DNA of 45,811 nucleotides, from the NCBI GenBank assembly GCA_035526335.1, contig DATLCN010000049.1, positions 1-45,811 of the forward strand, in the 5' to 3' direction. The notes under the pieces are model-generated. The model made no database searches, was not told where the DNA came from, and saw nothing but the letters and a program-made list of their open reading frames with translations. A program made the position numbers and the translations under genes. The DNA is from GCA-2861595 sp035526335. Its GTDB lineage: Bacteria > Actinomycetota > Acidimicrobiia > Acidimicrobiales > GCA-2861595. This document shows, in pieces, positions 13,829 through 20,800 of this stretch; positions within the stretch are counted from its first letter, which is position 1, and each line of letters begins with the position of its first letter.

Positions 13829-15091
13829 GTGAGCGACGGCGACGACGGACTCGACCCCATCTTGCGGGGCCCCCTTGGGCAACTCGTAATGATGACCTAC
13901 GGCCGTACTGAGGCCGATCCCGTAGCCGTCACGGTGCAGTTGGCAACGCTGTTGGCGGCATCGCTTGGCCCCGCTCGTCGGGTGCAGTGCGCGTCCCCGG
14001 AGCCCATTCGTCTCTACACCCTGGTCGTCGGCAAGTCAGGCGTTGGGCGCAAGGGGACGAGTTGGAAGGTGGCTTCACGCCTGGCCCAACTCGCGGACCC
14101 GTCGATTGAGGGACGCATCCAGAGCGGCTTCGGCTCCGGCGAGAGCATCGTCGACTCCTTCGCCACCGAGAACGGCGACCGACCCGACCCCCGCCTGTGC
14201 ATCTTTGCCGACGAGTTCGCCCGCATCCTCAAGACCTCGGGACGCCAGGGCGACACGACCTCGGAGCTTTTGCGTGAGGCATGGAACAGTGACCGCCTCC
14301 AAGCCCGCGCCCGCCAGAAGACCACGGTGGCCGAGGTGGCACACATCTGCATCGTGGGCCACGTCACCCCGACCGACCTGTCGCGGTGGCTGTCGCCCGA
14401 GAAGTTGAAGGACGGGTTCATCGGTCGGATGCTGTTCGTCTGGTCGGTGGGTGGCCCCCACGTTCCCTTCGGCTCACCGGACTGGCTCACTGCCGAGATC
14501 GCTACCGAGGCGTCCAAGCTCGGGGACTTTCTTCGCCGTAACCGCACGCCGGGCACGCTGCATCCCGTGGACGGCATCGAAGGCGAGGTGCTGCGCTGGT
14601 GGCAGGAGGAAGCCCGGCCGCCGTGGGCCGAGCGGGTGGAGTCAGCCGATGAGCCGATGGAGACTCTTGGGTCACGGTGGGAGTCTTACTGCTGGCGCTT
14701 GGCGGGGTTGGCCGCGGTGCTCGAAGACTCCGACATCGAGCGCCACCACCTTGAATGGGGCCTGGCCGTATGGGAGCACTCGTGGAACGCCGCCATGTCC
14801 TTGTTCGGCCCCGCCGGCATGGCCCAGCCCGAGTGGGAGTCGCCCACCAACCGTGACCGGATGAGGGTGCGCCAACTCGTAGACACGCTGTGGCCGCACG
14901 TTGAGGAAGCCGGGATAGAGGGCCTAACCGCACGTGAGGTCAATCGCCTCATCCGAGGTCGCCTCGGCACGAGCGCCATGGCCGAGGTCCGCACCGAAGG
15001 AGTCAAGCTCGGGTTGTGGTTCGACCAGACGCGAGAACCGGCCAACGGGGTGGGGCGTCCACAGAGGGTGCTGGTGGCGAGGGACCAGTGA
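13829..15091 (+). CDS. P-loop ATPase, DUF3987-type helicase/primase-like
   Basis: A 420-residue protein with a Walker A motif (GKSGVGRKGT, residues 68-77) and a Walker B-like strand (LCIFADEFARIL, about 127-138), followed by TSELLREAWNSDRL, HICIVGHVTPTDLSRWL and an IGRMLFVW sensor-like stretch. This fits the DUF3987 group of phage and plasmid replication ATPases. The C-terminal 90 residues look like a winged-helix (VRQLVDTLWPHVEEAGIEGL). It probably acts in replication initiation or unwinding. GTG 13829, 19 nt after WhiB, with a short AGG just upstream; it overlaps the DnaB-N gene by GTGA. Confidence 0.7.
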   Translation: MSDGDDGLDPILRGPLGQLVMMTYGRTEADPVAVTVQLATLLAASLGPARRVQCASPEPIRLYTLVVGKSGVGRKGTSWKVASRLAQLADPSIEGRIQSGFGSGESIVDSFATENGDRPDPRLCIFADEFARILKTSGRQGDTTSELLREAWNSDRLQARARQKTTVAEVAHICIVGHVTPTDLSRWLSPEKLKDGFIGRMLFVWSVGGPHVPFGSPDWLTAEIATEASKLGDFLRRNRTPGTLHPVDGIEGEVLRWWQEEARPPWAERVESADEPMETLGSRWESYCWRLAGLAAVLEDSDIERHHLEWGLAVWEHSWNAAMSLFGPAGMAQPEWESPTNRDRMRVRQLVDTLWPHVEEAGIEGLTAREVNRLIRGRLGTSAMAEVRTEGVKLGLWFDQTREPANGVGRPQRVLVARDQ

Positions 15092-15675
15092 GCGACGACG
15101 ACGACCTGCTGCCCCAGGACATCGAGGCCGAAGGCTGCCTCATCGGTGCCATGCTCCTGCGCTCCGCCGCGGTCGACGTGGCCGTCGACGCCTTCCTTAG
15201 CGCCGAGGAGTTCTACTCCCCAGTGCACGCCCTCATCTACAAGGCCATCCTCGCCAACCACGCCGCCGGCATCGAATCCGACGCCGTGACCGTGGCTCAC
15301 CAGATGCGCAAGGACATGTCCATTGAGGGCATCGGCGGGCCCTCTCGTCTCGTCGACAAGATGGCGCAGTGCCCCTCTCCTGGAAACGCTGCGGCCTACG
15401 TCGACATCGTGATCGAAATGGCCGCACGCCGGCGCGTCATCGCCATCGCTCGCCAGGTCGAAGCCGACGCCCGCAACCTGGCCCGGCCACTCGACGACAT
15501 CGAGTCCCTACTGTCGGGGGTGACGAAACCCGTTCTGGTGGACCTCAAGTGCGTAGGCGGTCTGGAAGATGGCCCCGCAGTCGCAGGTGATCTTGTTGTC
15601 GACGAGAGCGGCCCAGCGGTGCCCGTAGACGAACGGGCCGGTGATACCGGGGTCCTTAACGCTTCGGGGTGGTAG
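15088..15675 (+). CDS. DnaB helicase N-terminal domain protein (no ATPase domain)
   Basis: The first 140 residues match the DnaB N-terminal (primase/loader interaction) domain: LLPQDIEAEGCLIGAMLL, FLSAEEFYSPVHALIYKAIL, TVAHQMRKD, AAAYVDIVIEMAARRRVIAIARQVEA. A full DnaB would have about 300 more residues with the RecA-like ATPase; these are absent, and the frame ends at 195 residues. The last 55 residues (from about 15508) lie antisense to a better-looking zinc-finger gene and may be meaningless. The lone domain could dock on the adjacent P-loop ATPase or on host DnaG, or titrate host DnaB. Confidence 0.8.
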   Translation: MSDDDDLLPQDIEAEGCLIGAMLLRSAAVDVAVDAFLSAEEFYSPVHALIYKAILANHAAGIESDAVTVAHQMRKDMSIEGIGGPSRLVDKMAQCPSPGNAAAYVDIVIEMAARRRVIAIARQVEADARNLARPLDDIESLLSGVTKPVLVDLKCVGGLEDGPAVAGDLVVDESGPAVPVDERAGDTGVLNASGW

Positions 15676-15702
15676 CTCCTCGTCGGTAAGGATACCGCCC
15701 AT
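15508..15702 (-). CDS. C2H2-like zinc-finger protein at end of late operon
   Basis: A 64-residue protein with a C-terminal finger CDCGAIFQTAYALEVHQNGFRH (C-x-C ... H-x4-H). It is the last gene of the minus-strand operon and overlaps the tail of the plus-strand DnaB-N gene by 168 bp. The clear finger motif suggests this strand is the functional one in the overlap. Start ATG 15702 lies 1 nt after the previous stop; the ribosome binding site is weak. Confidence 0.65.
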   Translation of the reverse strand: MGGILTDEELPPRSVKDPGITGPFVYGHRWAALVDNKITCDCGAIFQTAYALEVHQNGFRHPRQ

Positions 15703-15703
15703 C

Positions 15704-15766
15704 TCAGCGGATCAGCAGGACCAGGACCACTATGACGAGGATGACGAGCAGGATTTCGTAGCTCAC
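15704..15766 (-). CDS. Membrane micropeptide, 20 aa
   Basis: A 20-residue peptide, VSYEILLVILVIVVLVLLIR, that is one membrane helix. GTG 15766 is preceded by GGTGGGG and overlaps the holin stop (GTGA), so it is coupled to the holin. Small hydrophobic peptides in lysis cassettes can be holin partners or inhibitors; here that is inference. Confidence 0.5.
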   Translation of the reverse strand: MSYEILLVILVIVVLVLLIR

Positions 15767-15990
15767 AGCCCCACCACCGTCGTGTCGAGGTGCGCCGGCA
15801 AGGTGGACGCCGTGCCCTTGGCCCCGATCTTGGAAGCGATGATGCCCTTGAGCACAGACAGGCAGGCCCCGACGATGGGCACCCACTCGCCTGACCAGTC
15901 CGCCGACTGCACCAGCAGGTAGGCGACGGCGGCCTCAACCGCCGTCCAGAACGCGCGCTCAGATAAATCAGCTAGCAACTTTTTGTTCAC
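15763..15990 (-). CDS. Holin-like membrane protein
   Basis: A 75-residue protein with a short polar N-terminus, a hydrophobic segment (about 13-29: AFWTAVEAAVAYLLVQS), a short turn with Trp, a second segment (about 33-50: WVPIVGACLSVLKGIIAS) and a basic/Ser tail ending in ASTLP. This matches small actinophage holins. GTG 15990 has a very good AAAGGAGA 5 nt upstream. It lies downstream of the CHAP endolysin in the same operon. Confidence 0.75.
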   Translation of the reverse strand: MNKKLLADLSERAFWTAVEAAVAYLLVQSADWSGEWVPIVGACLSVLKGIIASKIGAKGTASTLPAHLDTTVVGL

Positions 15991-16186
15991 TGCGTCTCCT
16001 TTGTTGGCGCTGGGTGTTGACGGCTTTGCGACATGTACGGCAGGCCCGACCGCCAGTCGGACGCTGGTAGGTGTTCTCCTCGTCAAACGGATGGCCGTTC
16101 ACGCAGTGGGTTGCCTTGGCAAATCTGGCGGCAAAAGAGGAACTCCGAAGGGTGTTCTCCCTGGCTGTCACGGGTTCTAGGTTCAT
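15968..16186 (-). pseudogene. Remnant of HNH homing endonuclease (C-terminal part)
   Basis: A 72-residue frame whose sequence (NLEPVTARENTLRS, FAARFAKATHCVNGHPFDEENT, ACRTCRK) is clearly related to residues 72-130 of the HNH nuclease at 7063, where the corresponding text is HLEPVTCRENTLRG and THCVHGHPFDEKNT. The HNH catalytic part (DHLC...NPAH) is missing. It could be a decayed homing gene or a residual DNA-binding zinc module, because it still has an ATG with AAGGGA upstream and an ATGA overlap with the gene before it. Its last 23 bp overlap the holin start. Confidence 0.75.
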
Positions 16187-16401
16187 GTCGTCCCTTCGTT
16201 GGTTTCGGTGGCCGCCGTCTCTGCTCGTGAGGACTGCCATGCGCCCCAGTGCGTGGCGAGATTCGCCCAAAGACTGAGGAAGATCACCCACAGCACCGAC
16301 TCCCGCCAGAACAGGATGCTGGGCACGATGAGTGCCGCCCACACCCCCACCATGGCGGCGTGGAAGCGGCGCAGGCGGTCGGTTGACTTGGCCTTCGTCA
16401 T
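16183..16401 (-). CDS. Two-helix membrane protein of lysis cassette
   Basis: A 72-residue protein with a basic N-terminus (TKAKSTDRLRRF), two hydrophobic segments (about 15-32 and 36-53) and an acidic tail. Topology fits a second holin or holin antagonist. ATG 16401 overlaps the upstream stop. No family recognised. Confidence 0.6.
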   Translation of the reverse strand: MTKAKSTDRLRRFHAAMVGVWAALIVPSILFWRESVLWVIFLSLWANLATHWGAWQSSRAETAATETNEGTT

Positions 16402-16826
16402 CGGTCGGGGTAGATGTCGGCCGGGGTCTGCGGGAGACACGACTTGGTGGGATCGGGGGCGGCCATGCCAGCCAACGCGCGGCGGGTGAGGCAGTCGACC
16501 TCGGCAATGCGTCGGGCGCCCTCGGCCAGAGTCTTGGCCCGGACCCGCTCGGCGCACATATCTACGGTGTCAGTAACATCGCAGCCGGTGTCGGCCAGCA
16601 CGACTTGCAGCGTGGCGGCCACCTGATCGGCGGTTGCTTTCGTCTGGACGATCACCTCGAAGTTCTTGCGGCTCTGGTCCCTCGCCTCGCTGACCGTCCA
16701 AAAGATGCCGATGCCCATGAGCATCACGAAGATCATGACCTCGACCACGGCCAGGGCCACGAGGCGGCGTATCCAGGCGTTGGTCGTCTCGTTGCGCTCG
16801 AGGGTCCTCGTCAGATGCTCGGTCAC
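16398..16826 (-). CDS. Single-pass membrane protein, 142 aa
   Basis: A 142-residue protein: charged N-terminus, one strong membrane helix (about 22-43, LVALAVVEVMIFVMLMGIGIFW), then a mainly helical domain with three cysteines (CDVTDTVDMC, DCLTRR). GTG 16826 overlaps the previous stop. Its place in the lysis cassette suggests help with envelope disruption, which is inference. Confidence 0.65.
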   Translation of the reverse strand: MTEHLTRTLERNETTNAWIRRLVALAVVEVMIFVMLMGIGIFWTVSEARDQSRKNFEVIVQTKATADQVAATLQVVLADTGCDVTDTVDMCAERVRAKTLAEGARRIAEVDCLTRRALAGMAAPDPTKSCLPQTPADIYPDR

Positions 16827-17191
16827 TTCGCCACCTTGGTTTCGAGCAGGGTGAGCATCCTCGTGAAGTGCAGGTCCACCTTCTCGCTCAGCCGCTTGAT
16901 ATCGGCGTGCTGCACGTCGACTCTCGCCAACAGCTCGGCCACGGCCTGAGCGTTGGTCACCGTCTCGGTGAGCACCTTCACGCTCATCTCCGCCCGGGCC
17001 AGTCGCTCGGTGCATTGGATCTCGATGGCTTCGAGCGTCTCCACCCGGTGGCGCAGGGCGGCGTTGTCGGCGTTCAGCACCTCGATGGTGGTGCGGCCCC
17101 GCACGGCAGACAGGTAGGCGATGGCCCCGCCCACTCCACCGAGGATGCCGAGTGACGAGGCGACGATGGACACCACCGAGGACAGTGACAT
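16823..17191 (-). CDS. Membrane-anchored coiled-coil protein
   Basis: A 122-residue protein with an N-terminal membrane segment (about 5-30, VVSIVASSLGILGGVGGAIAYL) and then a long coiled coil (about 35-120). It directly follows the endolysin gene with an overlapping start. The shape recalls membrane-anchored lysis accessory or holin-like proteins, but there is no specific family match. Confidence 0.65.
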   Translation of the reverse strand: MSLSSVVSIVASSLGILGGVGGAIAYLSAVRGRTTIEVLNADNAALRHRVETLEAIEIQCTERLARAEMSVKVLTETVTNAQAVAELLARVDVQHADIKRLSEKVDLHFTRMLTLLETKVAK

Positions 17192-17400
17192 CAGGCCGTT
17201 TCTCCGGACAACTGCTTCCACACGTCGTCTTCGACGGTGCCGGCGGGCTTGCCGGGAATGGTGTCTTTGTTGAGCAACGGAACGCCGTTGCGCTGAAGCA
17301 TGGCCAGCACGCCGGTGCTGGTGATGTAGCGGGGCGGGTCGATGAGGTTGGTGAGGTACCACCGCCCGTCACGACGACAGACGAGATATGCAGCGGCCAT
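17191..17400 (-). CDS. Probable internal in-frame start: endolysin C-terminal domain
   Basis: Inside the endolysin frame, ATG 17400 (codon 170) is preceded by a perfect AGGAGG (17406-17411) with 5-nt spacing, directly after the proline/threonine linker. Initiation here would give a free 69-residue C-terminal domain (MAAAYLVCRRDGRWYLTN...), presumably the wall-binding part. Several clostridial and enterococcal endolysins are known to make such a second product and assemble with it. Here it is predicted from sequence only. Confidence 0.55.
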   Translation of the reverse strand: MAAAYLVCRRDGRWYLTNLIDPPRYITSTGVLAMLQRNGVPLLNKDTIPGKPAGTVEDDVWKQLSGETA

Positions 17401-17907
17401 AGGATCCTCCTGTGTTGGCGGGGTGGGGGTGGGTGACGCACCGGGCTCGTACGCCGGGTAGCAGTAGCCACGGATGGACGAGACGGCGCGGGTGACGCGG
17501 GCCAGGCGGTTCTGGTAGTTCCCCTCAAGCGTGTCGATGGTGGCGTTGGCGTTGACCCTGGCCACCAGGCCGGTATGGGCTCCATCGCCGGCGCCGATGT
17601 GGAAGGCGGCGCCGACCTTGGGTGTCGTGCCGTAGCGCCCGGCGGACTTGAACGCCTGCACCATGAGGTCGACCCGAGCCCAACCCTTGCCGGGCTTCTG
17701 TTGGGCGACTCCGGGCATGTCGAGAGTGCGGCCGCCGTCCTTGGACCAACCCGACTGCGCCCAGGCGTAGCTCTCGGTCATGTTGCACCACGGCCCCTGA
17801 AGGCCCCACCAGGTGGTGATGGGCGGAGCGTTGTTGGACCCGTCTGGCTGCTCGCCGGTTCCCACCAGGCGGTCGAGCACGGCAATGGCTTCTGCGGCGG
17901 TCCTCAC
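17191..17907 (-). CDS. Endolysin, CHAP amidase/endopeptidase domain
   Basis: A 238-residue peptidoglycan hydrolase. The CHAP domain (about 18-145) has the catalytic Cys in GPWCNMTESYAW and the His in AHTGLVARV, followed by TLEGNYQN, a typical CHAP ending. A PTPTPPTQ linker (about 160-168) joins a C-terminal 69-residue domain that is probably the cell-wall-binding part. The start is GTG 17907, overlapping the upstream 46-aa gene (GTGA). It is followed by the membrane proteins of the lysis cassette. See the internal start at 17400. Confidence 0.85.
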   Translation of the reverse strand: MRTAAEAIAVLDRLVGTGEQPDGSNNAPPITTWWGLQGPWCNMTESYAWAQSGWSKDGGRTLDMPGVAQQKPGKGWARVDLMVQAFKSAGRYGTTPKVGAAFHIGAGDGAHTGLVARVNANATIDTLEGNYQNRLARVTRAVSSIRGYCYPAYEPGASPTPTPPTQEDPMAAAYLVCRRDGRWYLTNLIDPPRYITSTGVLAMLQRNGVPLLNKDTIPGKPAGTVEDDVWKQLSGETA

Positions 17908-18044
17908 TTGTCGTCGTCCTCGTCGCCAAAGTCGACGGACACCACGCCGGCTTCGTAAACCTTGGGGTCGCCGCCGCTCGTCTCGCGTGTTGGCAACGGA
18001 GGCCGGTCGCCCAGGGCCTCGGGGGGTAGCTCGCCGTCGGGCAT
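17904..18044 (-). CDS. Small acidic protein, 46 aa
   Basis: A 46-residue, proline-rich protein with an acidic C-terminus (DFGDEDDDK). ATG 18044 has an excellent AAGGAGG 5 nt upstream, and the stop overlaps the endolysin GTG. No family recognised. It could be a small virion decoration or assembly peptide. Confidence 0.65.
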   Translation of the reverse strand: MPDGELPPEALGDRPPLPTRETSGGDPKVYEAGVVSVDFGDEDDDK

Positions 18045-18061
18045 GGGGCCTCCTTGTGCGG

Positions 18062-18334
18062 TCACGGCAGGATGTAGTGGACGGTCCAGGTGGCGGCTGA
18101 TCTGGCCGAGATCGCCACCTCGATGTGGGTGGCCTCAACCCGAGACTTGGGGATGATGGCGGCGGCCTCGACAGCAACCTCGACGTGGGTGGCTTCGACC
18201 CGGGACTTGGGGACGATGGCCGCGGCCTCGACGCCAACCTCGACGTGCGTGGCTTCGACCCGCGATTTGGGTGTGGTGACAGGCTCATCGACGCCAACCT
18301 CGACATGAGTGGCTTCGACCCGATCGAGTCCCAT
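18062..18334 (-). CDS. Tandem-repeat protein, four RVEATHVEV units
   Basis: A 90-residue protein built of four near-identical units of 20 residues, each starting RVEATHxEV and separated by segments such as VEAAAIVPKS. The alternating small/charged pattern suggests one beta strand per unit. The DNA shows the same 60-bp period. It lies between the tail genes and the endolysin, so it is probably a tail or fibre accessory. ATG 18334 lies 4 nt after the previous stop. Confidence 0.7.
   Translation of the reverse strand: MGLDRVEATHVEVGVDEPVTTPKSRVEATHVEVGVEAAAIVPKSRVEATHVEVAVEAAAIIPKSRVEATHIEVAISARSAATWTVHYILP
18115..18320. repeat. Tandem 60-bp repeats within coding sequence
   Basis: Copies of a 60-bp unit (core CGACGTGGGTGGCTTCGACC on the plus strand) recur with a 60-bp step and minor differences. 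They encode the RVEATHVEV repeats of the minus-strand gene 18062-18334. Copy number could change by slippage or recombination. Confidence 0.85.
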
Positions 18335-18338
18335 CGGC

Positions 18339-19355
18339 TCAGGACTTCACCCGTGAGCCGTGTTGGGCGGAGTCCACGTCTGAGGTCGCCCATGCACCGC
18401 CACCGGGCTTGGTTTCCTGGCGATGCACGTACCAGGTGTCGGTGACCGTCATGGTTTCTGTTGGGCCTTCGACCTCGGTGATGCTTAGCTTGGTGACCTG
18501 GGCCATGGTGTTCGGCAGGGCGGTGGTCTTGGCCCATGACCAGTGCTCGACCCCGAAGACGGTGCGGCCCGAGACACCCCCCGGGAGGTTCTCGAAGTTG
18601 TAGAGGTCGGTGGCGGTAAGCGTTCCCGACTCCACGTAGTCGGAGGCCGAGGGCGAGTTCTCGTCCACCAGGAGGTAGTTGCTTGTGGAGTTGCCGTCGG
18701 AGCCCACCCAAAGGTTGGTGTCGCCGTCAGCATTGGGCAGGAGCTTGTGGACGGTGGTATCGCCCAGGAAGTCGTTGTTGGTAGACCCGGCACCGTTGCA
18801 ACAGTAGAAATCGTCCATGTAGATGCTGGAACTACTGAGCGAACCTAACGTGAACCTTCCAAAGGTGGCGGCCCCACTCGCAGCCGTAGTGTCGACGTTC
18901 GTAGCAGTAGCCCGTGAGACTTCATTCGTTTTGATTTCCACTGACCCGGTGGTGGCGTGACAGACGACCTTTAGCTCGACGTAGTACCAGCTTGCCGAAA
19001 GATTGTCTATTATGGCGTTGGCGGTAGTGGCCAAATACACACTATCCTTGAATCGCTGATACCTGAGCCTTGATCCACCGCCCTGAGTGATTTCCATCCT
19101 CAACTGTCCAATCTGGACGCCTGTAGGATTGAAAAGACGAATCAGATCAAACGCTGCCGTGAAGTCGTGAGCATTTTTTACAGCGAACCCGAAGATGTAG
19201 GTGCTGTGTTGTTCTGCTGCTTGCACAGTCCATAACGCGCTATCACTGTTGACGATTCGTCCATTAGCTCCTGTTCGGGGTATACCAGATTGGACAAGTC
19301 CTGACCACTTAGTGCCCCCATTGACCTCGAACGATTCCAACAACACAATCGACAT
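18339..19355 (-). CDS. Tail-tip/fibre protein with concanavalin-like domain
   Basis: A 338-residue structural protein. The N-terminal 190 residues look like a LamG/concanavalin-like beta sandwich, and the segment IYMDDFYCCNGAGSTNNDFLGD with LLPNADGDTNLW and YVESG is a conserved phage minor-tail signature I recognise. It probably contacts the host surface. ATG 19355 touches the upstream stop; the frame is open further upstream but runs antiparallel to the true upstream gene. Confidence 0.75.
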   Translation of the reverse strand: MSIVLLESFEVNGGTKWSGLVQSGIPRTGANGRIVNSDSALWTVQAAEQHSTYIFGFAVKNAHDFTAAFDLIRLFNPTGVQIGQLRMEITQGGGSRLRYQRFKDSVYLATTANAIIDNLSASWYYVELKVVCHATTGSVEIKTNEVSRATATNVDTTAASGAATFGRFTLGSLSSSSIYMDDFYCCNGAGSTNNDFLGDTTVHKLLPNADGDTNLWVGSDGNSTSNYLLVDENSPSASDYVESGTLTATDLYNFENLPGGVSGRTVFGVEHWSWAKTTALPNTMAQVTKLSITEVEGPTETMTVTDTWYVHRQETKPGGGAWATSDVDSAQHGSRVKS

Positions 19356-19882
19356 CAGCCCAGCAACCTCCCTCGCACCAGCACAGTGAGGCCTAAGGCC
19401 CCGGTGCCGGCGGTGGTGATCCCACAGCCCACGCCATCGACATCGGCGGTGAAGGTGGTCAGCGTCAGCGGGTCGGTCTCGTTGGTGTCGGAGGAGACGA
19501 GGGTGACGGTGCCGATGGATGCGCCGTTCTTGTAGATGGTGGCCACGGTGGAAGATGAGCCGGCGGTCTTGAGGTCGGCCACGGCATCGACGATCTCCAT
19601 GTTGGCGATGGCGGGCACGTCGGTGGAGGTGGAGACGGCCACGGGGGTGGTGGAGGAACCGAAGACGAACACGATGCCGACGAGGCGGTCCTTTGGACGC
19701 CACAGACCAGCGGACCAGACCAACACCTGGCCGTCGGTCGGGGCTTGCTTGACCACATCGTCCTGCTCAAGTGAGGTGCTGCGGCTGGGGAGGGACAGCA
19801 AATGACGGTGTATGTCCTCGATCTGACGATCGACATCAACGAACCTGCGGTCGACCTCGGGCGTCATGGTCCCGGTGGTCAT
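19355..19882 (-). CDS. Tail/fibre protein, 175 aa
   Basis: A 175-residue protein. The N-terminal helix (DRRFVDVDRQIEDIHRHLLSL) could trimerise, then comes APTDGQVLVWSAGLWRPKD, a short motif common in phage fibre proteins, and a beta-rich Thr/Ser domain. Its start overlaps the upstream gene. Probably a fibre or tip component. Confidence 0.65.
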   Translation of the reverse strand: MTTGTMTPEVDRRFVDVDRQIEDIHRHLLSLPSRSTSLEQDDVVKQAPTDGQVLVWSAGLWRPKDRLVGIVFVFGSSTTPVAVSTSTDVPAIANMEIVDAVADLKTAGSSSTVATIYKNGASIGTVTLVSSDTNETDPLTLTTFTADVDGVGCGITTAGTGALGLTVLVRGRLLG

Positions 19883-20784
19883 TGGCCAAGGTCTTCAATG
19901 GCCAGGATCGACTTTTGAGTGCCATCAGCGAAGGAGGTGAGGGTGCCCGAACCTGTCGCCCGTTCCACGGTCACCGAGTAGGTGTCGGTGGACGACGTTT
20001 GATCCACGGTGTTGAGCACGCAGGTGACACCAGTGCCGGTATTAGGTAGGTAGTAGGTGCCCCTAGCGATGGTGACGCCGGCGCGCTTGATCCGTACCGA
20101 TGCCACCTCCGGTGAGTTCAACACCGCCGCGCCGGTTGTGGCGATAGTGAGCTGCGCGACGCAGCGGACCCAGCGCGTGCCCGGCGCGGGATTGACTCCT
20201 GCAACTGAGAGCACCTGCGTTTCGGTGGAAATGCCCGCTGTCGATGTGGTGGCGAAGGCACTGGCGATGAGGCCCTGGGGATCGACGGCGCGGTCATGGC
20301 GGTGGTCGCTGCGGGCCCCGGTGGCGTTGCTGCCCGAGGCCACTGTGTCTCCTGCCACCGAGGCAATGGGCGAGCCCGTCGGCACCACAGTCCCTACGCT
20401 GTGACGGGCGGTCACGTCGTGGCGGGCGTTGGTCAGGTATTGGGTGTGATGGTCGAGGACCGTGGTGTTGATGTGGTCGTTGGCCTCATCGGCGTCGGTC
20501 TTGGTGAAGACGTGCTCGATGGTCGCTCCGCTGTTATGTGCCGTAGCAATGGTGTCGTTGCTGCCCCGCCCACTGGCGGCCACGGCCAGCGTCGACCCCG
20601 TACGACTCTGGATGAGCACCGATTCCTCGTTCACGGTGCCCCGGTCGATCACTACGTAGAACGCCCCGATGATGCCGTCGGGCCACCCGGAGTTGCTGGC
20701 GATGGTGATCGACGAGTCGGACGAGTTGATCGTGGCGGTGATGGTGGTGGCAACGGCGTTGCCTTTGTAGTGGCGACGGCCCAT
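19879..20784 (-). CDS. Tail fibre-like protein with LDHHTQYL motif
   Basis: A 301-residue protein. The middle segment HINTTVLDHHTQYLTNARHDVTARH and the following GTVVPTGSPIASVAGDTVASG are typical of phage tail-fibre or collar adaptor regions; the C-terminal 130 residues are beta-rich. It sits between the beta-propeller-like protein and other tip proteins. Confidence 0.7.
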   Translation of the reverse strand: MGRRHYKGNAVATTITATINSSDSSITIASNSGWPDGIIGAFYVVIDRGTVNEESVLIQSRTGSTLAVAASGRGSNDTIATAHNSGATIEHVFTKTDADEANDHINTTVLDHHTQYLTNARHDVTARHSVGTVVPTGSPIASVAGDTVASGSNATGARSDHRHDRAVDPQGLIASAFATTSTAGISTETQVLSVAGVNPAPGTRWVRCVAQLTIATTGAAVLNSPEVASVRIKRAGVTIARGTYYLPNTGTGVTCVLNTVDQTSSTDTYSVTVERATGSGTLTSFADGTQKSILAIEDLGQ

Positions 20785-20800
20785 CAGAAGTGTCCCTTCG

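Noticed and set aside
18115..18320. CRISPR array
   Set aside because: The repeats are contiguous 60-bp coding units with no unique spacers, so they are protein tandem repeats.
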